Shown: positions 44,531 through 53,996, counted from the first letter of the stretch. The stretch: DNA of 64,000 nt from Thioalkalivibrio sp. ALJ7 (GCF_000376865.1 NZ_AQXQ01000012.1:682001-746000); one strand, 5' to 3'. Translations and numbers: made by a program. The notes: generated by a model from the letters alone, not told the origin.

Positions 44531-45283
44531 GTGGCGGGCGCCTTTCCCGATCATTTTTCGGCGGTGTCGGTGGCGTATGCCCGCCACCGCCCGGACTACC
44601 CCGCCGAGCTGTTTGACTGGCTGGCCGCGCACACCCCGCACCACGAACGCGCCTGGGACTGCGCCAGCGGCAACGGCCAGGCCGCACAGGGCCTGAAGCC
44701 GCACTTCCCGCAGGTTGTCGCGACGGATGCCGCCCCGGCCCTGCTAGCCGCCCTGCCGGCAACCACCGGGGTCGACCGCATCGCCTGCGCCGCCGAGGCC
44801 TGCGCACTGGCCGATGCCTCGGTGGATCTGGCCTGTGTCGCCCAGGCCGCACACTGGTTCCGCCACACCGAGTTCCATGACGAGGTCGCACGCATCCTGC
44901 GTCCGGGCGGCCTGCTGGCGATCTGGGGCTACGGCATCCTGCGCGCCGAGGACCCGGCGCTGGACCGCCTGCTGACCGACTTCCACGACACCACCCTGGC
45001 CCCCTGGTGGCCGGAAGAGCGCAACCACATCCGCAGCCACTACCGCGACCTGCCCTTCCCCTGGCCGGAGATCGAGACGCCCGAGTTTCGGATCGACCGC
45101 GAATGGGACCGCGACACCCTGCTCGGCTATCTCGGCACCTGGTCGGCCATCCGCCGCGCGCAGGCCGCCGGCCAGGATCCGCTGGCCGCACTGGAGCCGG
45201 CCCTGCGCGCGCTGTGGCCCAATGCGGACATCACCGCCCGCGTGCACTGGCCCATCTTCCTGCGCGCGGGGCGGCGGCCATGA
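44531..45283 (+). CDS. SAM-dependent methyltransferase in the biotin operon (possible BioC analogue)
   Basis: A 250-residue class I methyltransferase. Motif I is seen as AWDCASGNGQAAQGL, an acidic post-I residue in VATDAAPALL, and motif II/III as VDLACVAQAAHWF with RILRPGGLLAIWGYG. It starts at GTG 44531, 12 bp after bioB, and its stop overlaps bioF by 4 bp. In this position bioC (malonyl-ACP methyltransferase) would be expected, but the sequence resembles the general Methyltransf_11 group with the extended PWWPEERNHI region more than typical BioC. It may replace BioC. Confidence 0.7.
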   Translation: MAGAFPDHFSAVSVAYARHRPDYPAELFDWLAAHTPHHERAWDCASGNGQAAQGLKPHFPQVVATDAAPALLAALPATTGVDRIACAAEACALADASVDLACVAQAAHWFRHTEFHDEVARILRPGGLLAIWGYGILRAEDPALDRLLTDFHDTTLAPWWPEERNHIRSHYRDLPFPWPEIETPEFRIDREWDRDTLLGYLGTWSAIRRAQAAGQDPLAALEPALRALWPNADITARVHWPIFLRAGRRP

Positions 45284-46461
45284 GCGACTCGCTGGATCGG
45301 TATCTGCAAGAGCGACTGCAAGCCCGGCGCGATGCCGGGCGATGGCGGCACACACGAACCCTGGACGGCCCACAACGACCGGAGCAGGTGATCGATGGCC
45401 GCCCCGTGGTGGCCTTCTGCTCGAACGACTATCTGGGTCTGGCCGGCGACCCCGCCGTCGCCGCCGCGGCCCGCGAAGCCATCGACCACTACGGCGTGGG
45501 CGCGGGCGCGGCCCACCTGATCAACGGCCACACCCGCGCCCACGACGAGCTGGAAGAGGCGCTGGCCCGCTTCACCGGGCGCGAGCGCGCCCTTTTATTC
45601 TCCACCGGCTACATGGCCAACCTGGCCCTGGTGCAGACCCTGGTCGGGCGCCACGACACGGTCTTCGAGGACCGCTGGAACCATGCCTCGCTCATTGATG
45701 CGGTCCGCCTGTCCGGCGCTCGCAGCCAGCGCTACCGCCATGCCGACCCGGATCACCTGCGCGAGCGAATGGAGAAGGCCGGGGCCACTGGGCATCGCCT
45801 GATTGTCACCGACGGCGTGTTCTCCATGGACGGCGACATCGCCCCCCTCTCGGAATTGGCCGATCTGGCGCGCGAATTCGACGCCGGGCTGATGGTGGAC
45901 GACGCCCATGGCCTGTCGGTTCTGGGAAAAACCGGCGGCGGCAGTTGTCAGCATTTCGGCCTCGGTCACGATGCGGTCCCGATCCTGATGGGGACGCTAG
46001 GCAAGGGCTTCGGTACCGCCGGGGCCTTCGTGGCGGGCTCCGAGGCCCTGATTGAGACCCTTATCCAGACCGCTCGCCCATACATCTACACCACCGCGAT
46101 GCCCGCCGCCCTGGCCGCCGCGACCCTCGCCTCGGTGCAGATCGCCGAAGGCGCGAACGACCGCCGCGAACACCTTCAGCGCCTGTTGCTGCAGCTGGGG
46201 AAGGGCCTGGACGAACTCGGCCTGAGCCACCCGCCACCCCTGACACCGATCCAGCCCGTGCATATTGGTGACGCCCGGCGCGCCAGTGCCGTGGCCGAAC
46301 GCCTCCTGGATGCCGGCTTTCTGGTGCCAGCCATCCGCCCGCCTACCGTTCCCGAAGGGCAGGCCCGCCTGCGCATCACCCTGTCTGCTGCTCATACCGA
46401 GGCCCAGGTTGGCGCCCTTCTGCGCGCGCTGGAGCGGGCCCTTGATCAGACCCCGACGTGA
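45280..46461 (+). CDS. bioF: 8-amino-7-oxononanoate synthase
   Basis: A 393-residue PLP enzyme condensing pimeloyl-ACP (or CoA) with alanine. Recognised by SNDYLGLAGDPAV, GAGAAHLINGHTRAH, VDDAHGLSVLGKTGGG and the PLP-lysine loop GTLGKGFGTAGAF. ATG 45280 overlaps the methyltransferase stop. Length is normal (about 385). bioA and bioD are not in the window. Confidence 0.96.
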   Translation: MSDSLDRYLQERLQARRDAGRWRHTRTLDGPQRPEQVIDGRPVVAFCSNDYLGLAGDPAVAAAAREAIDHYGVGAGAAHLINGHTRAHDELEEALARFTGRERALLFSTGYMANLALVQTLVGRHDTVFEDRWNHASLIDAVRLSGARSQRYRHADPDHLRERMEKAGATGHRLIVTDGVFSMDGDIAPLSELADLAREFDAGLMVDDAHGLSVLGKTGGGSCQHFGLGHDAVPILMGTLGKGFGTAGAFVAGSEALIETLIQTARPYIYTTAMPAALAAATLASVQIAEGANDRREHLQRLLLQLGKGLDELGLSHPPPLTPIQPVHIGDARRASAVAERLLDAGFLVPAIRPPTVPEGQARLRITLSAAHTEAQVGALLRALERALDQTPT

Positions 46462-46582
46462 CACGATGCGCATTGCCGGCTTGATGCCGTTCACGTTTCT
46501 CGCAAGATCCACCACCGGTTAAAGATCTGTTCAGCCGATCCAGGCGAGGCTTGCGCCAGATCCGATCGAGAGGAGACGGACC

Positions 46583-47160
46583 ATGGCACGGAATCGCACC
46601 CCATCCCGCAGTGGACTGCCCACCCATCTGAAGATACTGGCCGCCGCCCTGCTGTTCGGCTTCACCGCCGAAACCCTGGCCTCGCCACCCCCTGGGCCCC
46701 GGCCCATGGTTGGCGCGCGCAGAACGACCCCGGGTATCACGGCTACCAGGGTTACAGCCACGATCGCTGGGGACACGACTACGGCGTGATGGACGGCCGC
46801 TGCAACCGCGATGCCATCGGCGCCGCCATCGGTGGAGGCACCGGCGCGGTCATTGGGCACCGTGTCGGTGATGGCGATCCAGTGGCGGTCCTGATCGGTG
46901 CCGCTGGCGGGGCGGTGCTCGGTGGGCTGATCGGCCGCCAGATGGATCGCAACGACCAGGCCTGCGTAGGGCACGCGCTGGAGCTAGCCGATACGGGCCA
47001 CACGGTGCATTGGGAAAACGCCCACGGCCAGCCGGTACACCTCACGCCGAGAAGGAATCGCGATGGTGGTTGCCGCGACTTCGAGATGACCATCGACGGC
47101 CAGCACCACACCGGCACCGCCTGCCCGACCGAGCCCGGCCACTGGGAGATCCGCGGCTAG
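46583..47160 (+). pseudogene. Glycine-zipper surface protein gene with a frameshift in a C run
   Basis: A signal peptide frame (MARNRTPSRSGLPTHLKILA...FTAETLASPPP) starts at 46583. The mature region is in another frame: WAPAHGWRAQNDPGYHGYQG, then MDGRCNRDAIGAAIGGGTGA, a glycine zipper. Adding one C to the five-C run at about 46688-46692 joins the two into one continuous protein with SPPPWAPAHGW at the junction, typical of exported 17-kDa/glycine-zipper proteins. Either a sequencing error, a recent null mutation, or a phase-variable run. As given, the second part alone (ATG 46786, 124 residues) would lack a signal peptide. A GGAGA site precedes 46583. Confidence 0.8.
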
Positions 47161-47219
47161 CGATCCCAATCTCCGGAGTCGCCACGGATCAACGGCAAGA
47201 CCCGGGTAATCGAGGGATC

Positions 47220-47891
47220 CTACAACTCGCCGCGCTCGGCCAGGGACACGACCTCGTCGGCCACGATCAGATGATCCAGCACGCGCACGTCGATCAGCCC
47301 CAATGCATCGGTCAGCCGACGAGTGATGGAGACATCCGAACGCGAAGGCTCGGCGACGCCCGAAGGGTGATTGTGAGACAGGATTACGGCCGCTGCGTTG
47401 TGATGCAGGGCGCGGCGCACCACCTCGCGCGGGTGCACGCTGGCCCCGTCGATCGTTCCACGAAACAACTCCTCGAAGGCGATCACCCGGTGGCGATTGT
47501 CCAGGAACAGGACACCAAAGACCTCGAAGGGATAGTCGCGCAGACGCGCCGCGAGGAACTTCCGGGTCGCGGCTGGCGACGTGAGTGCATCACCGTGTTC
47601 CAGATCAGCCGCCAGGTGGCGGCGCCCCATCTCCAGCACCGCCTGCAGCTGGGCATACTTGGCCGCGCCCAGCCCCGGCGCCGCACAGAACCCGGCCTGG
47701 TCGGCCTGCAACAGGGGCCGCAACCCACCGAAACGGCTGAGCAGGTCCCGCGCCACGTCCACCGCGCTCTTGCCCGCCACGCCCGTGCGCAGAAAGATCG
47801 CCAGCAACTCCGCATCGGACAAGGCGTCCGCCCCGCGCTCCAACAGCTTTTCCCGCGGACGCTCGGCCGCGGGCCAGTCAGTAATCGCCAT
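47220..47891 (-). CDS. radC: RadC-family JAB/MPN-domain protein
   Basis: A 223-residue protein with an N-terminal helix-hairpin-helix region ([41 protein letters not shown], given here in parts) and a C-terminal JAMM metalloprotease-like motif, [15 protein letters not shown]. Function is unsettled; the family is linked to DNA processing. Three tandem possible starts (GTG, GTG, ATG) follow GGAGG; ATG 47891 is used. Copy C of the inverted-repeat element lies 50 bp upstream. Confidence 0.93.
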   Translation of the reverse strand: MAITDWPAAERPREKLLERGADALSDAELLAIFLRTGVAGKSAVDVARDLLSRFGGLRPLLQADQAGFCAAPGLGAAKYAQLQAVLEMGRRHLAADLEHGDALTSPAATRKFLAARLRDYPFEVFGVLFLDNRHRVIAFEELFRGTIDGASVHPREVVRRALHHNAAAVILSHNHPSGVAEPSRSDVSITRRLTDALGLIDVRVLDHLIVADEVVSLAERGEL

Positions 47892-47941
47892 CACCACCTC
47901 CCTGTGGTTCAGTCGTATCGCGTTTTAGGGTGCTGGACTTA

Positions 47942-48238
47942 GGGAAACACTGATTAATGTACACGCTCGCGCTCGAGTCGCTTTTGCGTGCGAACAAGGC
48001 GCGGTGACTGCCGTGCAGTCATTCTGCACAAAGGAGCCGCAACGCTGTGCGCGCGCAAAAGCGGCCGAGCCCCTGCTTTCAATGGTTTGTGGGGTTGGCA
48101 CCCCAGGTTCCCCGATCCTGCGTTGCGCCCCGAATCCATCAGAAACGGGCGGGTAGAACCACTACACGCTACGCGACGCGCCTTGTCTCGGAAAACCTGG
48201 GGTACCAACGCGAGTGTGTACATTAATCAGCGTTTCCC
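47942..48238 (-). repeat. Nested inverted-repeat element, copy C (297 bp)
   Basis: Same family as copies A and B, in the opposite orientation. The outer arms (47942-47971 and 48209-48238) agree at 28 of 30 positions. The second inverted pair (TTGGTACCCCAGG type with its complement) and the hairpins are conserved. The internal open frame runs on the minus strand from about 48220 to 47954 and ends ERERVH, as in copy B. Flanking sequence shows no clear target duplication. It is located between radC and the second repeat family at 48295. Confidence 0.87.
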
Positions 48239-48294
48239 TTGATACCGTTTCGACCAATGAGGCGCAAGGGCCAGTCTTTAGGGGTCCGCTTCTA

Positions 48295-48389
48295 GCCACC
48301 GAGGACACGGAGAGCACAGAGAAAATCGATCGAAACCGACGTGAAACCTCCTTCGATTTTCTCCGGGTCCTCTGCGCACTCTGTGGTGC
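48295..48389. repeat. Inverted repeat of the CACCACAGAG/GGAGAAAATCGA type
   Basis: Two imperfect inverted arms (48295-48329 and 48352-48389) share GAGAAAATCGA and a CAGAG/GGAC-rich outer part. The right arm resembles, in sequence and orientation, the 20990-21035 region. Non-coding; it lies between copy C and the ilvD stop. With copy C it fills the 559-bp gap between radC and ilvD. Confidence 0.65.
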
Positions 48390-48450
48390 AATCAACCCAC
48401 GTACCCACGCCGCAAAGCGTCACCCAAATCGCGCCTTGCCCCTGCTAAGG

Positions 48451-50304
48451 CTAGTCCTCGTAGGGCGAGATGTCGCGCACCGCACCGAAGGCGGCGGAGG
48501 TCGTCATCAGGGCGTAGGCGCGCAGGGCCTGGGTGACCGGGCGGTTGCGCGCTTCCGGCTTCCAGGCCTTCGGCCCGCGGGCCTCCATGGCCGCGCGGCG
48601 CGCCGCCAGGGTGGCGTCGTCGACGTCGATGCGGACCTCGCGGCCGGGGATGTCGATCACGATGGTGTCACCCTCCTCGACCAGAGCAATCGCGCCGCCC
48701 TGCGCCGCCTCCGGCGAGACGTGGCCGATGGACAACCCGGAGGTGCCACCAGAGAAGCGCCCGTCGGTGATCAATGCGCATTCCTTGCCCAGCCCCTTCG
48801 ACTTCAGGTACGAGGTCGGGTAGAGCATCTCCTGCATGCCCGGGCCGCCCTTCGGGCCCTCGTAGCGAATGATTACCACGTCACCTGGCCGGATCTGATC
48901 ACCCAGGATGGCCTCCACCGTGGCGTCCTGGCTCTCGAAGACGCGGGCGGGGCCGGAGAATTTCAGGATGCTCTCGTCGACGCCCGCAGTCTTCACGATG
49001 CAACCGTCGGGGGCCATGTTGCCGTAGAGCACAGCGAGGCCGCCGTCCTTGGAGTAGGCGTGTTCGATATCGCGGATGCAGCCGTTCTCGCGATCGATGT
49101 CCAGGCTGTCCCAGGTCTTGTCCTGGCTGAACGCGACCTGTGTGGGCACGCCGCCCGGCGCCGCCTTGTACAGGGTCTCGGACTCGGCGGCATGCCGCAT
49201 CACGTCCCACTGTTCCAGGGCCTGGCCCATGGTGTCGGCGTACACGGTAGGAATGTCGCGATGGATCAACCCACCGCGGTCGAGCTCGGCGAGGATGCCC
49301 ACCACCCCGCCGGCGCGGTGAACGTCTTCCATGTGGTAGAGCTGGGTAGCCGGGGCCACCTTGCACAGGTTCGGGACCTTGCGCGAAAGGCGGTCGATGT
49401 CAGCCATGGTGAACTCGACCTCGCCCTCGCGCGCAGCCGCCAGCAGGTGCAGCACGGTATTGGTGGAGCCGCCCATCGCGATGTCCAGGCTCATCGCATT
49501 CTCGAACGCCTCGAAGGTGGCGATGGAACGCGGCAGCACCGAGGCATCGTCCTGCTCGTAGTAGCGCTTGGCCAGCTCGACCACGCGCCGCCCGGCCTGC
49601 TCGAACAGCGACTTGCGCCCGGCATGGGTGGCCAGCAGCGAGCCGTTGCCCGGCAGCGACAGGCCCAGGGCCTCGGTCAGGCAGTTCATCGAATTGGCGG
49701 TGAACATACCGGAGCAAGAGCCGCAGGTCGGGCAGGCGGAACGCTCGATGGCCTCCACCTCTTCGTCCGAGGCGCTGGAGTCGGCCGCCTTGACCATCGC
49801 GTCCACCAGGTCCAGGTGAATCACCTTGTCGGTGCCCGGCTGCTTCACCTTACCGGCCTCCATCGGGCCGCCGGATACGAACACCACCGGGATGTTCAGG
49901 CGCATCGCGGCCATCAGCATGCCGGGGGTGATCTTGTCGCAGTTGGAAATGCACACCAGGGCATCGGCGCAGTGCGCGTTGACCATGTATTCGACCGAGT
50001 CGGCAATGATCTCGCGCGAGGGCAGCGAGTAGAGCATCCCGCCATGACCCATCGCGATGCCATCATCCACCGCAATGGTATTGAACTCCTTGGCCACACC
50101 GCCGGCCTGCTCGACCTCGCGCGCCACCAGCTGGCCGAGATCCTTCAGGTGGACATGGCCCGGAACGAACTGGGTGAAGGAGTTGGCGATCGCGATGATC
50201 GGCTTGCCGAAGTCGCCATCCTGCATGCCGGTGGCACGCCACAGGGCGCGGGCACCGGCCATGTTGCGGCCGTGGGTAGTGGTGCGGGAACGGTAGGCGG
50301 GCAT
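48451..50304 (-). CDS. ilvD: Dihydroxy-acid dehydratase
   Basis: A 617-residue iron-sulfur dehydratase of branched-chain amino acid synthesis. Key segments: [39 protein letters not shown] (cluster Cys), [20 protein letters not shown] (cluster Cys residues), and the C-terminal [26 protein letters not shown] 50304 gives the standard [20 protein letters not shown] start and a length equal to the E. coli enzyme (616); the frame runs on upstream but without homology. Divergent from the metal-chaperone gene at 50387. Confidence 0.97.
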   Translation of the reverse strand: MPAYRSRTTTHGRNMAGARALWRATGMQDGDFGKPIIAIANSFTQFVPGHVHLKDLGQLVAREVEQAGGVAKEFNTIAVDDGIAMGHGGMLYSLPSREIIADSVEYMVNAHCADALVCISNCDKITPGMLMAAMRLNIPVVFVSGGPMEAGKVKQPGTDKVIHLDLVDAMVKAADSSASDEEVEAIERSACPTCGSCSGMFTANSMNCLTEALGLSLPGNGSLLATHAGRKSLFEQAGRRVVELAKRYYEQDDASVLPRSIATFEAFENAMSLDIAMGGSTNTVLHLLAAAREGEVEFTMADIDRLSRKVPNLCKVAPATQLYHMEDVHRAGGVVGILAELDRGGLIHRDIPTVYADTMGQALEQWDVMRHAAESETLYKAAPGGVPTQVAFSQDKTWDSLDIDRENGCIRDIEHAYSKDGGLAVLYGNMAPDGCIVKTAGVDESILKFSGPARVFESQDATVEAILGDQIRPGDVVIIRYEGPKGGPGMQEMLYPTSYLKSKGLGKECALITDGRFSGGTSGLSIGHVSPEAAQGGAIALVEEGDTIVIDIPGREVRIDVDDATLAARRAAMEARGPKAWKPEARNRPVTQALRAYALMTTSAAFGAVRDISPYED

Positions 50305-50386
50305 GGTCGGGTCTCGTGAACGTTTATGCAGAAGCGGAATCGTACATAATGAGCGATACAAACCCCAGTATTCCGAGGTATCCGCA

Positions 50387-50659
50387 ATGAAAATCGAAGT
50401 CGAAAACATCAAGTGCGGCGGCTGCGCCAGCTCCATCCGCAAGGGCCTGCTGCAGGTCGAGGGCGTAACCGGCGCCGAGGTGGACGTGGAAGGCGGCGCC
50501 GTCGAGGTCCAGGCCCCGGACAGCGCCCGCGAGGCGGTCGCCGCGAAGCTGGCCAGCATGGGCTACCCCGAGGTCGGCTCGGTCTCCGGCTGGCGCTCCA
50601 CCAGCGCCAAGGCCAAGTCCTTCGCCAGCTGCGCCGTCGGGCGCATGAGCGGCGAATAA
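50387..50659 (+). CDS. Heavy-metal-associated domain protein (copper-chaperone-like)
   Basis: A 90-residue protein whose first 65 residues form an HMA ferredoxin-like domain ([20 protein letters not shown]; metal ligands Cys10 and Cys13 in [15 protein letters not shown]). The extra 25-residue tail with another Cys is not part of the usual domain. Probably carries Cu(I). It is followed 3 bp later by a DUF192 gene. A TACATAAT box at about 50343-50350 could be its -10 element. Confidence 0.85.
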   Translation: MKIEVENIKCGGCASSIRKGLLQVEGVTGAEVDVEGGAVEVQAPDSAREAVAAKLASMGYPEVGSVSGWRSTSAKAKSFASCAVGRMSGE

Positions 50660-50662
50660 TCC

Positions 50663-51136
50663 GTGACCGCTGCGCTGCGGGGTCGGGCATTCCTCGGCCT
50701 TGCCGGGCTGCTACTGCTGTTCGTCCTCGGCGCGAGCCTCGCGCACGCGTACGACAAGTTGCCGACCGCCGAGCTGAGCCTCGGTGAGCAGACCCTCACC
50801 ATCGAAATCGCCGCCACCGACCGCAGTCGCCGCCTCGGTCTGATGCACCGCGACCACCTGCCCGATGACCACGGCATGCTGTTCATCTGGTCGCGCCCGG
50901 CGGAATACGGCATGTGGATGCAGAACACTCGCATCCCGCTGGACGTGGCCTTTATCGATGCGGATTTCACCATCACCAACATCGCCAGCATGACACCGCA
51001 CTCCACCCGCATTCACAGCGCCAAGCGACCCGTGCTCTACGCGCTGGAGGTCAACGCCGGCTGGTTCGAGGAACACGGGATCACACGCAACGATACCGTC
51101 CCGGACCTCGAACGCCTGGTCAACACGAGCCAATAG
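50663..51136 (+). CDS. DUF192 exported protein
   Basis: A 157-residue protein with an N-terminal signal peptide (AFLGLAGLLLLFVLGASLAHA) and a DUF192 domain carrying the family segments RRLGLMHRDHLPDDHGMLFI, GMWMQNTRIPLDVAFID and ALEVNAGWFEEHGI. GTG start at 50663, 3 bp after the HMA gene, suggests co-expression. Function of DUF192 is not known; it is common in halophilic and alkaliphilic bacteria and archaea. Confidence 0.85.
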   Translation: MTAALRGRAFLGLAGLLLLFVLGASLAHAYDKLPTAELSLGEQTLTIEIAATDRSRRLGLMHRDHLPDDHGMLFIWSRPAEYGMWMQNTRIPLDVAFIDADFTITNIASMTPHSTRIHSAKRPVLYALEVNAGWFEEHGITRNDTVPDLERLVNTSQ

Positions 51137-51168
51137 CGGCCAGTGACACAAGACCGGGTCCTTCAGGC

Positions 51169-51197
51169 CCGCGTGTACATTGATCCGAGTTTCCCTA
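51169..51197. repeat. Solo right arm of the nested inverted-repeat family
   Basis: The sequence CCGCGTGTACATTGATCCGA followed by GTTTCCCTA matches the right arms of copies B and C, including the CCCTA end. No partner arm lies nearby. Located between the DUF192 gene and argA, where it probably contributes to the argA leader. Confidence 0.7.
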
Positions 51198-51237
51198 GAC
51201 TGTCCGCTCAGGACACCGACAGGAAACGGAAAGCGCC

Positions 51238-52608
51238 GTGACCAACGCACCTCCACCATTCCCAGGACCGCACACGCCCTCGCGGCGAGCCCCGCAGCTC
51301 GGGGAGCTTGCATGGTTCCGCGACGCCGTGCCCTACATCGCGGCGCATCGCGGGCGCACTATGGTGATTGCGCTGGCGGGCGAGGCGGCCCTGGCGCCGG
51401 AGTTCCCTGCGCTGATGCGCGACATCGCCAAGCTCAATGCGCTGGGGATTCGAGTCGTCCTGGTCTACGGGGCGCGGCCGCAGATCGAGGCGCGCATGGG
51501 CGAGCGCGGCCTGACCCCGGCCTATGCCAACGGCCTGCGCGTCACCGACGCCCAGGCCCTGGAAGCGGTACTCGACGCGGTCGGACGGCTGCGCCTGCAG
51601 ATTGAAGGCCTGCTCTCGCGCAGCCTGGGGCAGCCAGGAACGGGCAACGCTCGCTTGCGGGTGGCCAGTGGCAACTTCGTCACCGCGCGCCCACTGGGTG
51701 TGCGCGACGGCGTGGACTTCCATTACACCGGCGAGGTCCGCGGGATCGATACCGCCGCACTCACCGCTTTGCTGGACCGGGAGCAGGTCGCATTGGTCTC
51801 GCCACTGGGCTACTCGCCCACCGGCGAGGTCTTCAATCTCTCCGGCGAGGACGTCGCCACCCAGGTGGCGATCGCGCTGGATGCCGACAAGCTGATCTTC
51901 CTGACCGAAGCGGGCGTATTGCGTGACCCGGAACATGGGGTGTTCGACCAACTCACCGTTCCGGCCGCCCAGGAACTGCTGGAGACCGGAGCCGATCTGC
52001 CGCAGGAACTGGCGAATCACCTGAGGAGCGCAATCGACGCCTGCCATGCCCGCGAGATGCGAGTACACCTGGTGGACCGGCGCGACGACGGCGGCCTCCT
52101 GACCGAGCTCTTCACCCGCCAGGGGATCGGCACGCTGGTCTCACGCGAACCGCTGGAGCGCCTGCGCCAGGCGACCCTCGACGATGTGGGAGGCATTCAT
52201 GCATTGCTGGAGCCACTGGAAGCGGAAGGGGTCCTGGTCCACCGCGCTCGCGAGCATCTGGAGCTGGAGATTGATCGCTTCCAGGTGTTGGAGGCCGATG
52301 GCCTGATCATCGGCACCGCGGCGCTCTATCCCTTCGAGTCAGATGCGGCGGAGATCGCCTGTCTTGCCCTGCACACGGATTATCGCGGGAGCGGGCGCGG
52401 CGATCGGCTGCTGCAGGCGATGGAAGGGCTGGCGCGGGACCAGGGTATCCGGCGCGTATTCGTGCTCACCACGCGCACCGCGCAGTGGTTCCAGGAGCGC
52501 GGCTACACGCTGGGCAAGGTGGACGACCTGCCCGCCGGCCGCCAGGCTCGCTACAACCAGGCCCGAAACTCGCGGGTCTTCACCCGCACGCTGTCAGACG
52601 AAGGGTAA
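51238..52608 (+). CDS. argA: N-acetylglutamate synthase
   Basis: A 456-residue enzyme for the first step of arginine synthesis. The N-terminal amino-acid-kinase fold (GELAWFRDAVPYIAAHRGRT, VLVYGARPQIEARM) acts as the arginine-binding regulatory domain. The C-terminal GNAT acetyltransferase domain has CLALHTDYRGSGRGDRLLQA. GTG start 51238. Length agrees with classical ArgA (443). It is convergent with the DksA-like gene, 16 bp apart. Confidence 0.95.
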   Translation: MTNAPPPFPGPHTPSRRAPQLGELAWFRDAVPYIAAHRGRTMVIALAGEAALAPEFPALMRDIAKLNALGIRVVLVYGARPQIEARMGERGLTPAYANGLRVTDAQALEAVLDAVGRLRLQIEGLLSRSLGQPGTGNARLRVASGNFVTARPLGVRDGVDFHYTGEVRGIDTAALTALLDREQVALVSPLGYSPTGEVFNLSGEDVATQVAIALDADKLIFLTEAGVLRDPEHGVFDQLTVPAAQELLETGADLPQELANHLRSAIDACHAREMRVHLVDRRDDGGLLTELFTRQGIGTLVSREPLERLRQATLDDVGGIHALLEPLEAEGVLVHRAREHLELEIDRFQVLEADGLIIGTAALYPFESDAAEIACLALHTDYRGSGRGDRLLQAMEGLARDQGIRRVFVLTTRTAQWFQERGYTLGKVDDLPAGRQARYNQARNSRVFTRTLSDEG

Positions 52609-52624
52609 GCCTACCCGTGGCGAA

Positions 52625-53050
52625 CTACTGTTCGTACCGAGCCTCGTTGCGTTCGTGGGCTTCCTGGGCGGCGACACTCAGCGTGGCAATCGGTCGGGCC
52701 TCCAGCCGGGCGATCCCGATGGGTTCGCCGCTCTCCTCGCAGTAGCCGTATTCCCCCCGGTCGATGCGCGCCAGCGCCGCGTCGATCTTGTTCAGAAGCT
52801 TGCGGTAGCGATCCCGCGTACGCAGTTCCAGGCCGGCGTCGGTTTCATGGCTGGCGCGGTCGTTCGGGTCCGGCTCCTGCCAGCTCTCCGTGCGCAGATG
52901 CTCCAGGGTCTGTTCCGATTCGTCGATCAGCTCGGCACGCCAGGCCTCGAGCTTGGCACGAAAGTAGTCCAGTTGGCGCGGATTCATGTAGGGTTCGTCC
53001 TCGGACGGACGATACCCGGAATCCGGGCGGATCTTGGCTTCTTGGCTCAT
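52625..53050 (-). CDS. DksA/TraR-family regulator with degenerate zinc site
   Basis: A 141-residue DksA-like protein with the coiled-coil domain (MNPRQLDYFRAKLEAWRAEL) and the tip residues DPNDRASHETDAGLELRTRDR, including the Asp pair that reaches RNA polymerase. The C-terminal finger reads YGYCEESGEPIGIARLEARP followed by IATLS: only one of the four zinc Cys positions is Cys (pattern C-x2-S ... S-x2-A). Such Cys-poor DksA forms are known to act without zinc. ATG 53050 gives MSQEAKIRPDSG; the frame extends upstream. A full-Cys DksA may exist elsewhere. Regulates transcription with ppGpp. Confidence 0.88.
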   Translation of the reverse strand: MSQEAKIRPDSGYRPSEDEPYMNPRQLDYFRAKLEAWRAELIDESEQTLEHLRTESWQEPDPNDRASHETDAGLELRTRDRYRKLLNKIDAALARIDRGEYGYCEESGEPIGIARLEARPIATLSVAAQEAHERNEARYEQ

Positions 53051-53216
53051 CTCGGACCCCTCGCCAGCCCCCTCCCGCCCCATGCGGAAAAGGCCCCGGC
53101 GCGATATGCGGTACACCCGATCGAGTATAGGGCAATAACCGGGGCGGGCGGCAACAATGGTGGCGCGCCCCAGCACACATTCCGAGCACACGAACCACAA
53201 CAGCGACACGCCTTGC

Positions 53217-53996
53217 ATGCAACGCATCTTCCAGATCAGCGATACCCACCTGGGCCTCGAACCAGGACCGATCCGGCCGGGCTACCCGGACAGCGATCAA
53301 CAGCTCGCCCGTGTACTCGCCGCCCTGCAACAGCGCGAGGAAGAGCCCGACCTGCTGTGGCTCACCGGTGACCTGGCAGAGACGCCCACCCCGGAGGTCT
53401 ACACCCGCATCCTCGGGCTGCTCGACGAACACCTGGAGGGCTGGACACTGGCTGGACTGGCGGGCAACCACGATTCACGACACCTGCTGCAGCAGGCCTT
53501 CGCGGAAGCCGGTCACGCCGTGGATGGGCACCAAGAGCTGGGAGACTGGCTGCTCGTGGGGCTCAACTCCGCCATGCCGGATCAGGCGTCCGGAACCCTG
53601 ACCGTGGAAGAACTGGAACGACTCGACCAGGTACTCGGTGACCACCCGGCGCATTGGGCGATGATTGCGGTCCACCATCCGGTGGTGCCGATCGGCAGCG
53701 CCTGGATGGACCGTATCGGACTCACCAACCCCGCGGCTTTTTTCGCGGTACTGGACCGTCACCCGCACGTACGCGCTTGCCTGTTCGGGCACATCCACCA
53801 GGACTTCCGCGCCGTGCGCGGTGGCGTGGAACTACTCGGATGCCCCTCCACCTGCATCCAGTTCGCCCCGGGCTCCGCGGCCTTCGCCCTGGACGCTGAA
53901 CATGCTGGATACCGCGTGCTGGAACTGCACCCCGACGGCCGGATCACAACCCGCGTGGAGCGGGTGCCCGGCGACCTACCCGAGATCCGCACATGA
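53217..53996 (+). CDS. cpdA: 3',5'-cyclic-AMP phosphodiesterase CpdA-like
   Basis: A 259-residue class III metallophosphoesterase. The metal-binding motifs DTHLG, LWLTGDLAE, AGNHDSR, AVHHP and FGHIHQDF occur in order. It hydrolyses cAMP or a similar cyclic nucleotide. ATG 53217 starts MQRIFQISDTHLG, the family's usual N-terminus. The stop overlaps amgK (ATGA). Substrate is inferred from family; other phosphodiester substrates are possible. Confidence 0.88.
   Translation: MQRIFQISDTHLGLEPGPIRPGYPDSDQQLARVLAALQQREEEPDLLWLTGDLAETPTPEVYTRILGLLDEHLEGWTLAGLAGNHDSRHLLQQAFAEAGHAVDGHQELGDWLLVGLNSAMPDQASGTLTVEELERLDQVLGDHPAHWAMIAVHHPVVPIGSAWMDRIGLTNPAAFFAVLDRHPHVRACLFGHIHQDFRAVRGGVELLGCPSTCIQFAPGSAAFALDAEHAGYRVLELHPDGRITTRVERVPGDLPEIRT

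Noticed and set aside
48214-50319. 701-codon plus-strand frame opposite ilvD
   Set aside because: Composition is typical of an antisense shadow, and ilvD is certain.
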